DNA of 64,000 bases from an uncultured Bacteroidales bacterium (lineage in GTDB: Bacteria > Bacteroidota > Bacteroidia > Bacteroidales > Paludibacteraceae): assembly GCA_902766045.1 (NCBI GenBank), contig CACXCA010000058.1:48414-112413 (forward strand), written 5' to 3'. Shown piece after piece: positions 44,711-53,905 of the stretch (position 1 is its first letter; each line of letters starts with the position of its first letter). Below the pieces are notes generated by a model, which searched no databases, was not told the DNA's origin, and saw only the letters and a list, made by a program, of their open reading frames with translations. Position numbers and translations under genes: made by a program.

Positions 44711-46480
44711 ATGGAAGCACTTAAGCACGAATGTGGAATTGCAATGATTCGATTGCTAAAACCACTTACATATTATGAACAGAAATACGGAGATAATCAT
44801 TATGCTCTCGGGAAGCTTTATCTAATGATGGAAAAGCAGCATAATCGAGGGCAGGAGGGTGCTGGTGTTGCATGCGTCAATCTTAATCAAGGTCCTGGAC
44901 ATGAATATATGTACAGGGAAAAAGCTGAAGGGAAAGATGCTATCACCAAGGTTTTCGGCTCCATATTCAAACAAATGTCTGAGATTGATCAGGATGACCC
45001 ATCTGCAGGACCCGCATTCAACGGCGAACTGTACATGGGTCATCTTCGTTATTCTACAACAGGGAAGGGAGGATTGAAATACGTTCATCCATTCCTACGC
45101 AGAAATAACTGGAAGGCTAAGAATCTATGTATCTGTGGTAACTTCAACATGACCAATATCGATGAGATATTTGAGTATTTGACAGCTGAAGGTCAAAGTC
45201 CTCGTATCTATAGTGATTCTTACATTATGTTAGAATTGATGGGGCATCGTCTTGACAGAGAGGTGGAACGTATTTATCGGGAAGCTAAAGCGTTGGGATT
45301 GAATGGTCGTGAGGTGACAGATTACATTGATTCTCACGTAGATATGTGTAATGTACTTAAGACTACCATGCCTCATTTTGATGGTGGCTATGTTATGTGT
45401 GGTATGACAGGTAGTGGCGAGATGTTTACCATGCGTGATCCTTGGGGCATACGTCCTGCATTTTATTATGTGGATGATGAGATTTGTGCGATTGCAAGTG
45501 AGCGTCCTGTATTACAGACTACATTTGATTTACAACATACTGATATCCAGGAATTACTTCCAGGTCAGGCTCTTACAATCAATAGAAATGGTTGTATGAG
45601 ATTGGAACAGGTGATACCGGCAGCTAAGTTGTCTGCTTGTTCTTTTGAGAGAATCTATTTCAGCCGTGGAAATGATTATGATATTCATCATGAGCGCAAG
45701 ATGCTTGGATTCCAACTTCGTGACCAGATATTAAAATCGATTGATGGGGATGTTGAACATACGGTATTTTCTTATATTCCTAATACGGCCGAAGTGGCCT
45801 ATCATGGTATGATTGAAGGGATACGTACCGTTTCGCCTACTGTAAGGGCTGAAAAAGTGGTATGGAAGGATATAAAGTTGAGAACTTTTATCACAGAGGG
45901 AAGTACCCGTAATGATTTAGCTGCTCACGTGTACGATATCACTTTCGGCACGGTAACTCCAGCTGTAGATAATCTGGTTGTGATTGATGATAGTATTGTT
46001 AGAGGTACAACTCTTCGTGAGAGTGTGATAAAAATATTAGGCCGATTGCATCCTAAAAAGATTGTGGTTGTCAGTTCTGCTCCACAGATACGTTATCCAG
46101 ATTACTATGGAATTGATATGAGTCGAATAGGGGAGTTTATTGCTTTTCAGGCTTGTATAGCATTGCTCAGAGAACGTTCTATGGATGAGGTGATTGACAA
46201 AGCATACGAGGGATGTCTTCAACAGAAAGAGGAGGCGTTGAGGTCTCTTTACGAACCTTTCACGGCAGAGGAGCTGAACGCCAAGATGGTTGAACTTCTG
46301 AGACCGGAAGGCGTTACTTGTCCTATCGAACTGGTGTTCCAATCGTTGGAAGGTCTTCATCAGGCTATTCCGAATCATCCAGGCGACTGGTATTTCTCAG
46401 GTCATTATCCTACTGAAGGTGGTGTTCGGTTGGCTTGTAAAAGTTTTGTGGATTGGTACGAAAAGAATTGCCAGAAATGA
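44711..46480 (+). CDS. purF: Amidophosphoribosyltransferase-like protein (PurF family, long Bacteroidota form)
   Basis: A 589-aa class II amidotransferase fused to a type I phosphoribosyltransferase, as in PurF, which makes phosphoribosylamine from PRPP and glutamine. A 7-residue propeptide precedes the catalytic cysteine (KHECGIAMIRL, Cys8), as in the B. subtilis enzyme. Other landmarks are QHNRGQEGAGVA, GHLRYSTTG and the PRPP loop VVIDDSIVRGTT near residue 425. It is about 90-120 residues longer than canonical PurF, mainly at the C-terminus. Bacteroidota often carry this long form together with a standard PurF, so it may have a specialised role; the name is a family-level call. Confidence 0.85.
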   Translation: MEALKHECGIAMIRLLKPLTYYEQKYGDNHYALGKLYLMMEKQHNRGQEGAGVACVNLNQGPGHEYMYREKAEGKDAITKVFGSIFKQMSEIDQDDPSAGPAFNGELYMGHLRYSTTGKGGLKYVHPFLRRNNWKAKNLCICGNFNMTNIDEIFEYLTAEGQSPRIYSDSYIMLELMGHRLDREVERIYREAKALGLNGREVTDYIDSHVDMCNVLKTTMPHFDGGYVMCGMTGSGEMFTMRDPWGIRPAFYYVDDEICAIASERPVLQTTFDLQHTDIQELLPGQALTINRNGCMRLEQVIPAAKLSACSFERIYFSRGNDYDIHHERKMLGFQLRDQILKSIDGDVEHTVFSYIPNTAEVAYHGMIEGIRTVSPTVRAEKVVWKDIKLRTFITEGSTRNDLAAHVYDITFGTVTPAVDNLVVIDDSIVRGTTLRESVIKILGRLHPKKIVVVSSAPQIRYPDYYGIDMSRIGEFIAFQACIALLRERSMDEVIDKAYEGCLQQKEEALRSLYEPFTAEELNAKMVELLRPEGVTCPIELVFQSLEGLHQAIPNHPGDWYFSGHYPTEGGVRLACKSFVDWYEKNCQK

Positions 46481-46515
46481 ATGTAATATCTTGAAATCGT
46501 CAAAAAATAGCTTAT

Positions 46516-48096
46516 ATGACACGTTATATCTTTGTTACAGGAGGGGTGGTTTCCTCGTTAGGTAAAGGCATAATATCTGCCAGCATTGGTAAGTTGTTAC
46601 AATCTCGTGGATATACAATCACGATTCAAAAATTTGACCCTTATATCAACATAGATCCAGGTACGCTAAATCCTTACGAACATGGAGAATGTTATGTGAC
46701 AGTCGATGGAATGGAGACTGATCTTGATTTAGGTCATTATGAGCGATTCACTGGTATCAGAACGACCCGTTCTAACTCTGTAACAACAGGAAGGATTTAT
46801 AAAACTGTGATAGATAAGGAACGTCGTGGTGACTATTTAGGAAAGACGATTCAGGTGGTTCCGCATGTTACGGACGAAATCAAACGGAGAATGCTTCGTG
46901 AAGAAGAGGTTGATTTTGTAATTACAGAAATAGGTGGAACGATTGGAGATATTGAATCTGCTCCTTTCTTGGAAGCTATACGTCAGTTGAAGTGGGAGTT
47001 GGGAAATAGGGCAGTGAGCGTACACCTTACGTATGTCCCTTATTTGAAAGCTGCTGATGAGTTGAAGACTAAGCCTACTCAACATTCTGTGAAGGAGATG
47101 CAGGGAATGGGTATTCAACCGGATGTACTTGTGTTGCGTACGGAAAAACATCTATCTGACTCAATTCGTCAGAAGGTGGCTTCATTCTGTAATGTTGATT
47201 TGGAATGTGTAGTACAAAGTGAAGATATGCCAAGTATCTATGAAGTACCAGTCAGCATGCAGCAACAAGGGTTGGACGCAGCTATTTTACGAAAGTTCGG
47301 AATACCTGTAGGAGAAATGCCATCTATGACATCATGGCATCATTTCCTTGAACTGCAAAGAAGTGCTAAGACAGAGGTGCATGTCGGATTGGTCGGTAAA
47401 TATGATCTTCAGGATGCCTATAAGAGCATACGTGAGAGTTTGAATCTTGCAGGAATCTATAATCATGTCAAAGTAAAGATTGAATTTATTAATAGTGAGC
47501 AACTTACCAAGGATAATATTGAGGAGAAACTGTCAACCGTTTCAGGTGTCTTAATATGCCCTGGATTTGGTCAAAGAGGAATTGAAGGTAAAATTAAAGC
47601 GGTAGAGTATGCTCGTAAGAAAAATATTCCTACTTTTGGAATTTGTTTGGGAATGCAGATGATGGTCATTGAATTTGCACGTAATGTTCTTGGTTATCAG
47701 GATGCTAACTCCCGAGAGATGGATGCCGAGACTCCTCATAATGTGATTGATATTATGGAGGAACAGAAAACGATAACGAATATGGGCGGTACTATGAGAC
47801 TGGGTGCATATGATTGTGTGTTGCGCAAAGGCAGTAGAGTGGCTGCTATTTATGATTCGTTACAGATAAGTGAACGTCATCGTCATAGATTTGAGTTTAA
47901 CAATTATTATAAAAATGAATTTGAGAAGAATGGTATGCAATGTGTTGGATTAAATCCAGAGAGTGATCTTGTTGAGATTGTGGAGATTCCGGAGCATCGT
48001 TGGTTCATTGGAACGCAGTTTCACCCAGAGTACTCAAGTACTGTTCTTCATCCTCATCCATTGTTTATGAACTTCATAAAAGAGATTGCAAAATGA
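46516..48096 (+). CDS. pyrG: CTP synthase
   Basis: A 526-aa enzyme aminating UTP to CTP with glutamine. The synthetase domain starts TRYIFVTGGVVSSLGKGI and contains FDPYINIDPGTLNPYEHGE. The glutaminase domain has Cys377 in FGICLGMQMM and the His/Glu pair in FIGTQFHPEYSS. The length is normal. It lies 35 bases after the purF-like gene, and its stop overlaps the carAB start (ATGA), so translation is coupled. Confidence 0.97.
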   Translation: MTRYIFVTGGVVSSLGKGIISASIGKLLQSRGYTITIQKFDPYINIDPGTLNPYEHGECYVTVDGMETDLDLGHYERFTGIRTTRSNSVTTGRIYKTVIDKERRGDYLGKTIQVVPHVTDEIKRRMLREEEVDFVITEIGGTIGDIESAPFLEAIRQLKWELGNRAVSVHLTYVPYLKAADELKTKPTQHSVKEMQGMGIQPDVLVLRTEKHLSDSIRQKVASFCNVDLECVVQSEDMPSIYEVPVSMQQQGLDAAILRKFGIPVGEMPSMTSWHHFLELQRSAKTEVHVGLVGKYDLQDAYKSIRESLNLAGIYNHVKVKIEFINSEQLTKDNIEEKLSTVSGVLICPGFGQRGIEGKIKAVEYARKKNIPTFGICLGMQMMVIEFARNVLGYQDANSREMDAETPHNVIDIMEEQKTITNMGGTMRLGAYDCVLRKGSRVAAIYDSLQISERHRHRFEFNNYYKNEFEKNGMQCVGLNPESDLVEIVEIPEHRWFIGTQFHPEYSSTVLHPHPLFMNFIKEIAK

Positions 48097-51000
48097 AGGC
48101 AATATTAAAACTAAGTGATGGTACCGAATTCCACGGCGAAAGTTTCGGTTACGAAGGTTCTGTGGCAGGCGAAGTGGTATTTAATACCGCAATGATGGGT
48201 TATCCTGAAAGTTTGACGGATCCATCTTACGCAGGACAAATTCTTGTTATGACTTTCCCTCTTGTGGGTAATTATGGTGTGCCAAGTGAATCAACAGAAC
48301 AAAACGGTCTTTCTACCTTTATGGAGAGTGATAGAATACATGTTCGCGCACTTGTTGTGAGTGATTATTCTGTTCATTATAGTCACTGGAACGCTAAGGG
48401 ATCGTTGGCTGAATGGTTGAAGAGAGAAAAGGTGGTAGGTATCACAGGAATAGATACTCGTGAACTTACCAAACGTCTTCGTGAATACGGTAGCATGAGC
48501 GGTGTAATCATTACAGAAGGTCAAAAGGATATTCCGTTTGAAGATCCTAACTTGGTCAATCAAGTAGCTCTTGTTAGTACAAAGGAGGTTGAACATTTCG
48601 GTAATGGTAGCAAACGTGTCTGCTTGATAGATATGGGTGTGAAACAAAATATCATCCGTGAACTACTTAAATTTGATGTTCAAATAACAGTGGTTCCTTG
48701 GGATTATGATTTCACGACGGAAGAGTATGACGGACTCTTTATCTCTAACGGACCTGGTGACCCTAATCTTTGTACTAAGACCGTGGAGCATGTCCGTAAG
48801 TTCATGCAGCAGAAGAAGCCTATTTATGGAATCTGTATGGGTAATCAGATCCTTGCTCTTGCTGCGGGTGCAAAGGTTACGAAATTGAAATATGGACATC
48901 GTGGTCATAACCAACCTGTTCGATTACTTGTGGATGGTAAATTGACCAATCGTTGTTTTATCACTTCCCAGAATCATGGTTATGCAGTGGATAATGATTC
49001 TATTCCTGCTGATTGGGAACCTCAGTTCATCAATATGAATGATGGATCAAATGAGGGTATTCGTCATAAGACTCAGCCTTGGTTCTCTGCTCAGTTCCAT
49101 CCAGAAGCTGCCAGTGGACCTACTGATACGGAATTTATCTTCGGTCAGTTCTTTAAGGCAATGTGTGATCCTAAGTCTTTGATGACTGCCGATGCACAGG
49201 AATCATATGATACATTCGAGAAACCTAAGAAAGTGCTTTTGCTAGGTAGTGGTGCCTTGAAGATTGGTGAAGCGGGTGAATTTGATTATTCAGGTTCACA
49301 GGCACTGAAAGCCTTGAAAGAAGAGGGTATTCATACGATTCTGATCAACCCAAATATTGCAACAGTGCAAACCTCCGATGGTGTGGCTGATGAGGTTTAT
49401 TTCCTTCCTGTTACACCTTATTTCGTTGAACGTGTTATTGAAAAGGAACGTCCAGATGGAATCTTACTTTCTTTCGGAGGACAGACTGCATTAAATTGCG
49501 GTGTTGAATTATATAAGAGTGAAGTATTAAAGAAATACAATGTTCGTGTACTAGGTACTCCTGTACAGGCTATCATTGATACGGAAGACCGTGAGCTCTT
49601 TGTCAATAAATTGGATGAGATCGATGTGAAGACCATCAAATCTCATGCTTGTGAAAATATTGAAGAGGCACGTGTCGCTGCTGCAGAGTTGGGTTATCCT
49701 GTGATTCTTCGTGCAGCGTATGCTTTGGGAGGTCTTGGCTCTGGTTTCTGTGATAACGAGGAGGAGCTGAATCGTTTGGCTGAGAAGGCTTTCTCATTCT
49801 CTCCACAGGTACTTGTTGAGAAATCATTGAAGGGTTGGAAGGAGATTGAGTATGAGGTGGTTCGTGACCGATTCGATAATTGTATCACGGTATGTAACAT
49901 GGAGAATTTCGACCCTCTTGGTATTCATACAGGAGAGTCTATTGTTATTGCGCCATCTCAGACACTTACAAACAGTGAGTATCATAAGTTACGTGCACTT
50001 GCCATCAAGATCATTCGTCACATTGGTATTGTGGGAGAGTGTAATGTTCAATATGCTTTTGACCCTGTAAGTGAGGATTATCGCGTAATCGAGGTGAATG
50101 CTCGTTTGTCTCGTTCTTCTGCATTGGCAAGTAAGGCTACTGGTTATCCTTTGGCATTTGTTGCTGCAAAATTAGGATTGGGTTATGGCTTGTTTGATTT
50201 GAAAAACTCAGTAACAAAGACTACATCAGCCTTCTTTGAACCTGCATTGGATTATGTGGTTTGTAAGATTCCTCGTTGGGACTTAGGTAAGTTCCGTGGT
50301 GTAGATCGTGAGTTAGGTAGCTCCATGAAGTCTGTTGGTGAGGTGATGGCTATCGGCCGTACTTTCGAAGAGGCAATTCAAAAGGGTCTGCGCATGATCG
50401 GACAAGGAATGCACGGATTTGTTGGAAACAAAGAGTTGGAGATAGCAGATATTGATGGATCATTACGTGCGCCAACTGATAAACGTATATTCGTTATCGA
50501 GAAAGCCTTTGAGATAGGTTATACAGTGGCACAGATTCATGAACTGACGAAGATTGATTGCTGGTTCTTGGATAAACTGATGAACATCCACTTGGTGAAC
50601 AAAGAGTTGCAGAAGGTTGCTTCGTTGGAAGCCTTGTCTCCTGAACTTATGAAACGTGCCAAGGTCTATGGATTTACTGATTTCCAGATCGCTCGTGTAC
50701 TAGGAATGGGCGCTCAGATGGATATTGATGATGCTTTACTGATTGTACGTGCACATCGTAAGAAATTAGGTATATTACCATCTGTTAAACAAATAGATAC
50801 GTTGGCTGCAGAATATCCAGCGCAGACGAATTATCTATATCTTACTTATTCAGCTGTTAAGAGCGATATCGTATGTGAACATGATAACCGGACAATCATG
50901 GTATTGGGTTCGGGTGCCTATCGTATTGGTTCTTCAGTTGAGTTCGACTGGTGTGGTGTTCAAGCTCTAAATAGTATCAGAAAAGAGGGCTTGAGAAGCG

Positions 51001-52436
51001 TCATGATTAACTACAATCCAGAAACTGTATCTACAGATTATGATATGTGTGACCGTCTCTACTTTGATGAGTTGACATTCGAACGTGTGATGGATATCAT
51101 CGAAATGGAGTCTCCTCGTGGTGTGATTGTCAGCACGGGTGGTCAGATACCAAATAATCTTGCGATGAAACTGGATGCACAAAAGGTGCCTATTTTAGGA
51201 ACACAGGCTTGTTATATTGATAATGCAGAAGATAGAGATAAGTTCTCTGCTATGCTTGACCGTATTGGTGTGGATCAGCCTGAGTGGAGTGCCTTGACTT
51301 CGATGGAAGATGTAAATGCGTTCATTGCTCGTGTAGGATTCCCTGTCTTGGTTCGTCCATCGTACGTCCTTTCTGGTGCTGCTATGAATGTATGTAGTAA
51401 TCAGGATGAGTTGGAACGATTCTTGACTCTTGCAGCTAATGTCTCTAAGAAACACCCTGTGGTGATTTCTAAGTTCATGCAGAATACCAAGGAAGTGGAG
51501 ATGGATGCAGTTGCTAAGGATGGAGAGATTCTTGCTTATGCAATCTCTGAACATATTGAGTATGCGGGTGTCCATTCGGGTGATGCGACGATACAATTCC
51601 CTGCGCAGAAATTATATGTCGAGACAGTTCGTCGTATTAAAAAGATTTCTGCTCAGATTGCTAAAGAATTACATATCTCAGGTCCTTTCAATATTCAATA
51701 TCTGGCTCGTGAGAACGAAATCAAGGTGATTGAGTGTAATCTGCGTGCCAGCCGTTCTTTCCCATTTGTAAGTAAAATCCTTAAAGTGAACTTTATCGAT
51801 TTGGCTACTCGTGTGATGTTGGGCTTACCAGTGGAGAAACTGAATAAATCATTCTTCGATTTTGATTATGTGGGTATTAAGGCATCTCAGTTCTCATTCA
51901 ACAGACTACAGAAAGCTGATCCTGTGTTGGGCGTTGACATGACCTCTACTGGTGAGGTGGGTTGCTTGGGCGACGATACTTCTTGTGCATTGTTGAAGAG
52001 TATGCTTTCTGTTGGTCACCGTATTCCGAAGAAGACGGTTCTCCTTTCTACGGGACCTGCAAAAGATAAAGCTTCTTTGCTGGAGTCTGCTCGTCTGCTT
52101 GTAGAACATGGATATGAGTTATATGCTACTCCAGGAACAAGCCGTTTCTTAACGGATAATTCCATTCCTAACACAGAGGTCTTCTGGCCAAGTGATAAGC
52201 AGAAGACTCCTCAGGCTTTGGATTTATTGCATCAGCATAAGATTGATATGGTGGTTAATATCCCTAAGGATCTCTCTACGGGTGAGTTGACGAATGGTTA
52301 CATCATTCGTCGTGCTGCAGTGGATTTGAATATCACGTTGATCACCAATTCACGTTTGGCTTCTGCCTTCATCCGCGCATTCTGTACTACTAAATTGGAT
52401 GAGCTGGCAATCAAGAGCTGGAGAGAATACCGATAA
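48093..52436 (+). CDS. carAB: Glutamine-dependent carbamoyl-phosphate synthase, small and large subunits fused (CarA-CarB)
   Basis: One 1,447-aa frame, starting at the ATG overlapping the pyrG stop. Residues 1-370 are CarA: start KAILKLSDGTEFHGESFGYE, glutaminase Cys248 (GICMGNQ) and FHPEAASGP. A linker near LMTADAQESYDTFEKP joins directly to CarB from residue 379 (VLLLGSGALKIGEAGEFDYS). CarB has two ATP-grasp halves (second at FDWCGVQALNSIRKEG) and a C-terminal MGS-like allosteric domain (VLLSTGPAKDKASLLESA). The CarB part is about 1,069 aa, a full-length subunit. Sequence phrases resemble eukaryotic CAD/CPS more than E. coli CarB. The product feeds pyrimidines and arginine. Frameshift-type artefact is unlikely since each half is complete. 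Confidence 0.95.
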   Translation: MKAILKLSDGTEFHGESFGYEGSVAGEVVFNTAMMGYPESLTDPSYAGQILVMTFPLVGNYGVPSESTEQNGLSTFMESDRIHVRALVVSDYSVHYSHWNAKGSLAEWLKREKVVGITGIDTRELTKRLREYGSMSGVIITEGQKDIPFEDPNLVNQVALVSTKEVEHFGNGSKRVCLIDMGVKQNIIRELLKFDVQITVVPWDYDFTTEEYDGLFISNGPGDPNLCTKTVEHVRKFMQQKKPIYGICMGNQILALAAGAKVTKLKYGHRGHNQPVRLLVDGKLTNRCFITSQNHGYAVDNDSIPADWEPQFINMNDGSNEGIRHKTQPWFSAQFHPEAASGPTDTEFIFGQFFKAMCDPKSLMTADAQESYDTFEKPKKVLLLGSGALKIGEAGEFDYSGSQALKALKEEGIHTILINPNIATVQTSDGVADEVYFLPVTPYFVERVIEKERPDGILLSFGGQTALNCGVELYKSEVLKKYNVRVLGTPVQAIIDTEDRELFVNKLDEIDVKTIKSHACENIEEARVAAAELGYPVILRAAYALGGLGSGFCDNEEELNRLAEKAFSFSPQVLVEKSLKGWKEIEYEVVRDRFDNCITVCNMENFDPLGIHTGESIVIAPSQTLTNSEYHKLRALAIKIIRHIGIVGECNVQYAFDPVSEDYRVIEVNARLSRSSALASKATGYPLAFVAAKLGLGYGLFDLKNSVTKTTSAFFEPALDYVVCKIPRWDLGKFRGVDRELGSSMKSVGEVMAIGRTFEEAIQKGLRMIGQGMHGFVGNKELEIADIDGSLRAPTDKRIFVIEKAFEIGYTVAQIHELTKIDCWFLDKLMNIHLVNKELQKVASLEALSPELMKRAKVYGFTDFQIARVLGMGAQMDIDDALLIVRAHRKKLGILPSVKQIDTLAAEYPAQTNYLYLTYSAVKSDIVCEHDNRTIMVLGSGAYRIGSSVEFDWCGVQALNSIRKEGLRSVMINYNPETVSTDYDMCDRLYFDELTFERVMDIIEMESPRGVIVSTGGQIPNNLAMKLDAQKVPILGTQACYIDNAEDRDKFSAMLDRIGVDQPEWSALTSMEDVNAFIARVGFPVLVRPSYVLSGAAMNVCSNQDELERFLTLAANVSKKHPVVISKFMQNTKEVEMDAVAKDGEILAYAISEHIEYAGVHSGDATIQFPAQKLYVETVRRIKKISAQIAKELHISGPFNIQYLARENEIKVIECNLRASRSFPFVSKILKVNFIDLATRVMLGLPVEKLNKSFFDFDYVGIKASQFSFNRLQKADPVLGVDMTSTGEVGCLGDDTSCALLKSMLSVGHRIPKKTVLLSTGPAKDKASLLESARLLVEHGYELYATPGTSRFLTDNSIPNTEVFWPSDKQKTPQALDLLHQHKIDMVVNIPKDLSTGELTNGYIIRRAAVDLNITLITNSRLASAFIRAFCTTKLDELAIKSWREYR

Positions 52437-52440
52437 GCAG

Positions 52441-52466
52441 TAGAGACGCACGGACGTGCGTCTCTA
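52441..52466. repeat. REP-like palindrome, copy 4
   Basis: Perfect 12-bp arms (TAGAGACGCACG) around GA, 5 bases after the carAB stop. Confidence 0.8.
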
Positions 52467-52542
52467 TCTCTATATATCATGTTTATCAGTTTATCTTGTG
52501 TGGTTCATTGGCAAAATCGTAATGCCTAATAAAAGAAAATTT

Positions 52543-52567
52543 GAGGGTGTATCATTGATACACCCTC
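52543..52567 (+). terminator. Terminator of the purF-pyrG-carAB operon
   Basis: Perfect 11-bp arms (52543-52553 GAGGGTGTATC and 52557-52567), loop ATT, followed by ATTTTTATG. It is about 107 bases past the carAB stop. Confidence 0.8.
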
Positions 52568-52594
52568 ATTTTTATGTTTCCCTGATCCTCGTAG

Positions 52595-52614
52595 ATACGC
52601 ACGGCCGTGCGTAT
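52595..52614. repeat. REP-like palindrome, copy 5
   Basis: Perfect 20-bp palindrome, half-site ATACGCACGG, in the spacer between the convergent carAB and tra operons. A further degenerate copy may start near 52626 (CAGACGCGATGCGTTG). The rest of 52437-52789 holds only terminators. Confidence 0.8.
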
Positions 52615-52721
52615 TTGCAAAACACAGACGCGATGCGTTGCCTCTCTATATAATGGGAAATCGAAACAAATTCGAAAATTCCACGAAATGAATTTATAGA
52701 ACCCATTAAAACGTGAAAATA

Positions 52722-52756
52722 GGGGTTGACTGGTCATTCGCATGATAATCAACCCC
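52722..52756 (-). terminator. Terminator of the tra operon
   Basis: 8-bp arms (52722-52729 and 52749-52756, GGGGTTGA/TCAACCCC). On the minus strand it is followed by TATTTTC and begins 33 bases past the traN stop. Confidence 0.65.
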
Positions 52757-52789
52757 GCTCAGGTAGAAAACTGTAGATTTATTTGCGCT

Positions 52790-53905
52790 TTAATCTTGAT
52801 ATAACTGTGACGCTTGTAATAAGAGCTTATAGGGAATAGTAAATTTCAAATGTCTTCCTCCATTTTTTTCAAATAATTCAAAAAACAAGTTATGTTTGTT
52901 AGGTATGGTGAATCGTTTAAAAAAAAGGACTACTGATTGCTGCTGTTTGGCTTTGATAAGAGAATGATTGGGTTGAGAATACGTGAACAGCGGATTCTTC
53001 TCGTCAGCTTGATATGATCTCTTCTTGGTCGTTTTCTTATTCACAATATAGCTTTTTATAAAATCCACTTCATAATCCACTTTCGAGAGATTTTCTATGT
53101 GAAGGAGAAACATCATCACATCATTTTTTACGTATATGTTGTAGAGAGAGAAGGACATTTTGCCTTCAATGCTTCCATAATTTCTTAGTCCGCATCCTTT
53201 TTGAATGATTTCCTCTCCGATGGTCTGCATCTCAGGTTCATTGATTGATATCGAAGAAAAGATGGCTTCGGTGGGTTGTTCCGATTCAGACATTTGTATG
53301 TTTACCATGGAGGGATATTCGTTGTATCGTATGATGAAGGGATATATTGTTTTATCATGTGTGATGATTGTCAGGGATGTCTCCTTGTAATGAGGGAACC
53401 CTGCTGTGATGGATTTACATTTTATGATGTTATCAATAGACTCTGCACATTCGGCAATCACATTGGAGTGGCCGGAACCAATATCGATTACTTTTGTGGG
53501 GAAGATAATATGTGTTGTCTGTGTATGTGATAATTCGATATGGTAGTTGTTGATAGGAATCATCTCCTTGTTCTTGATTTGATAAGCAATCACCTCTGGA
53601 TTCTGGTGATATTGTAGGTCGAAACTATGTACTAATCCGTCAAATGTGATAACAGTGATACAGGTTTTTTCAAAAATGGGTACATTACTCTTTATGCGCA
53701 GGATAGAGGGTACGTTTGTTGATTCTACAACAATCTCGGAAGTTCCCATATCCGCATATTTCACATCGGATGCAAACTGTAGATATACCCATTTCACATC
53801 TGATATCTGAAGAGGTACTCCTTTTACATTGACAATATGAGGAGATGACCAGCAGAATAGAGATAGTAAAAGACTGATGGACAATGTTATGATATATTTA
53901 TTCAT
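52790..53905 (-). CDS. traN: Conjugative-transposon TraN-like protein (DUF4138, VirB9-like)
   Basis: A 371-aa exported protein (signal peptide MNKYIITLSISLLLSLFCWSS). TraN is the probable outer-membrane/periplasmic VirB9-type component of Bacteroides conjugation machines. The N-terminal beta domain appears twice: first with YLQFASDVKYADMGTSEIVVE ... TVITFDGLVHSFDLQY, then with IIFPTKVIDIGSGHSNVIAE ... TIITHDKTIYPFIIRY. Only one such domain is usual in TraN. The C-terminal part (FLLHIENLSKVDYEVDFIKS, FFKRFTIPNKHNLFFELFE) is typical. It overlaps traM by 8 bases and ends the operon. Confidence 0.85.
   Translation of the reverse strand: MNKYIITLSISLLLSLFCWSSPHIVNVKGVPLQISDVKWVYLQFASDVKYADMGTSEIVVESTNVPSILRIKSNVPIFEKTCITVITFDGLVHSFDLQYHQNPEVIAYQIKNKEMIPINNYHIELSHTQTTHIIFPTKVIDIGSGHSNVIAECAESIDNIIKCKSITAGFPHYKETSLTIITHDKTIYPFIIRYNEYPSMVNIQMSESEQPTEAIFSSISINEPEMQTIGEEIIQKGCGLRNYGSIEGKMSFSLYNIYVKNDVMMFLLHIENLSKVDYEVDFIKSYIVNKKTTKKRSYQADEKNPLFTYSQPNHSLIKAKQQQSVVLFFKRFTIPNKHNLFFELFEKNGGRHLKFTIPYKLLLQASQLYQD

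Noticed and set aside
52456..52653. A 65-aa frame between carAB and the tra operon.
   Set aside because: It is built across a terminator and two palindromes; no coding character.
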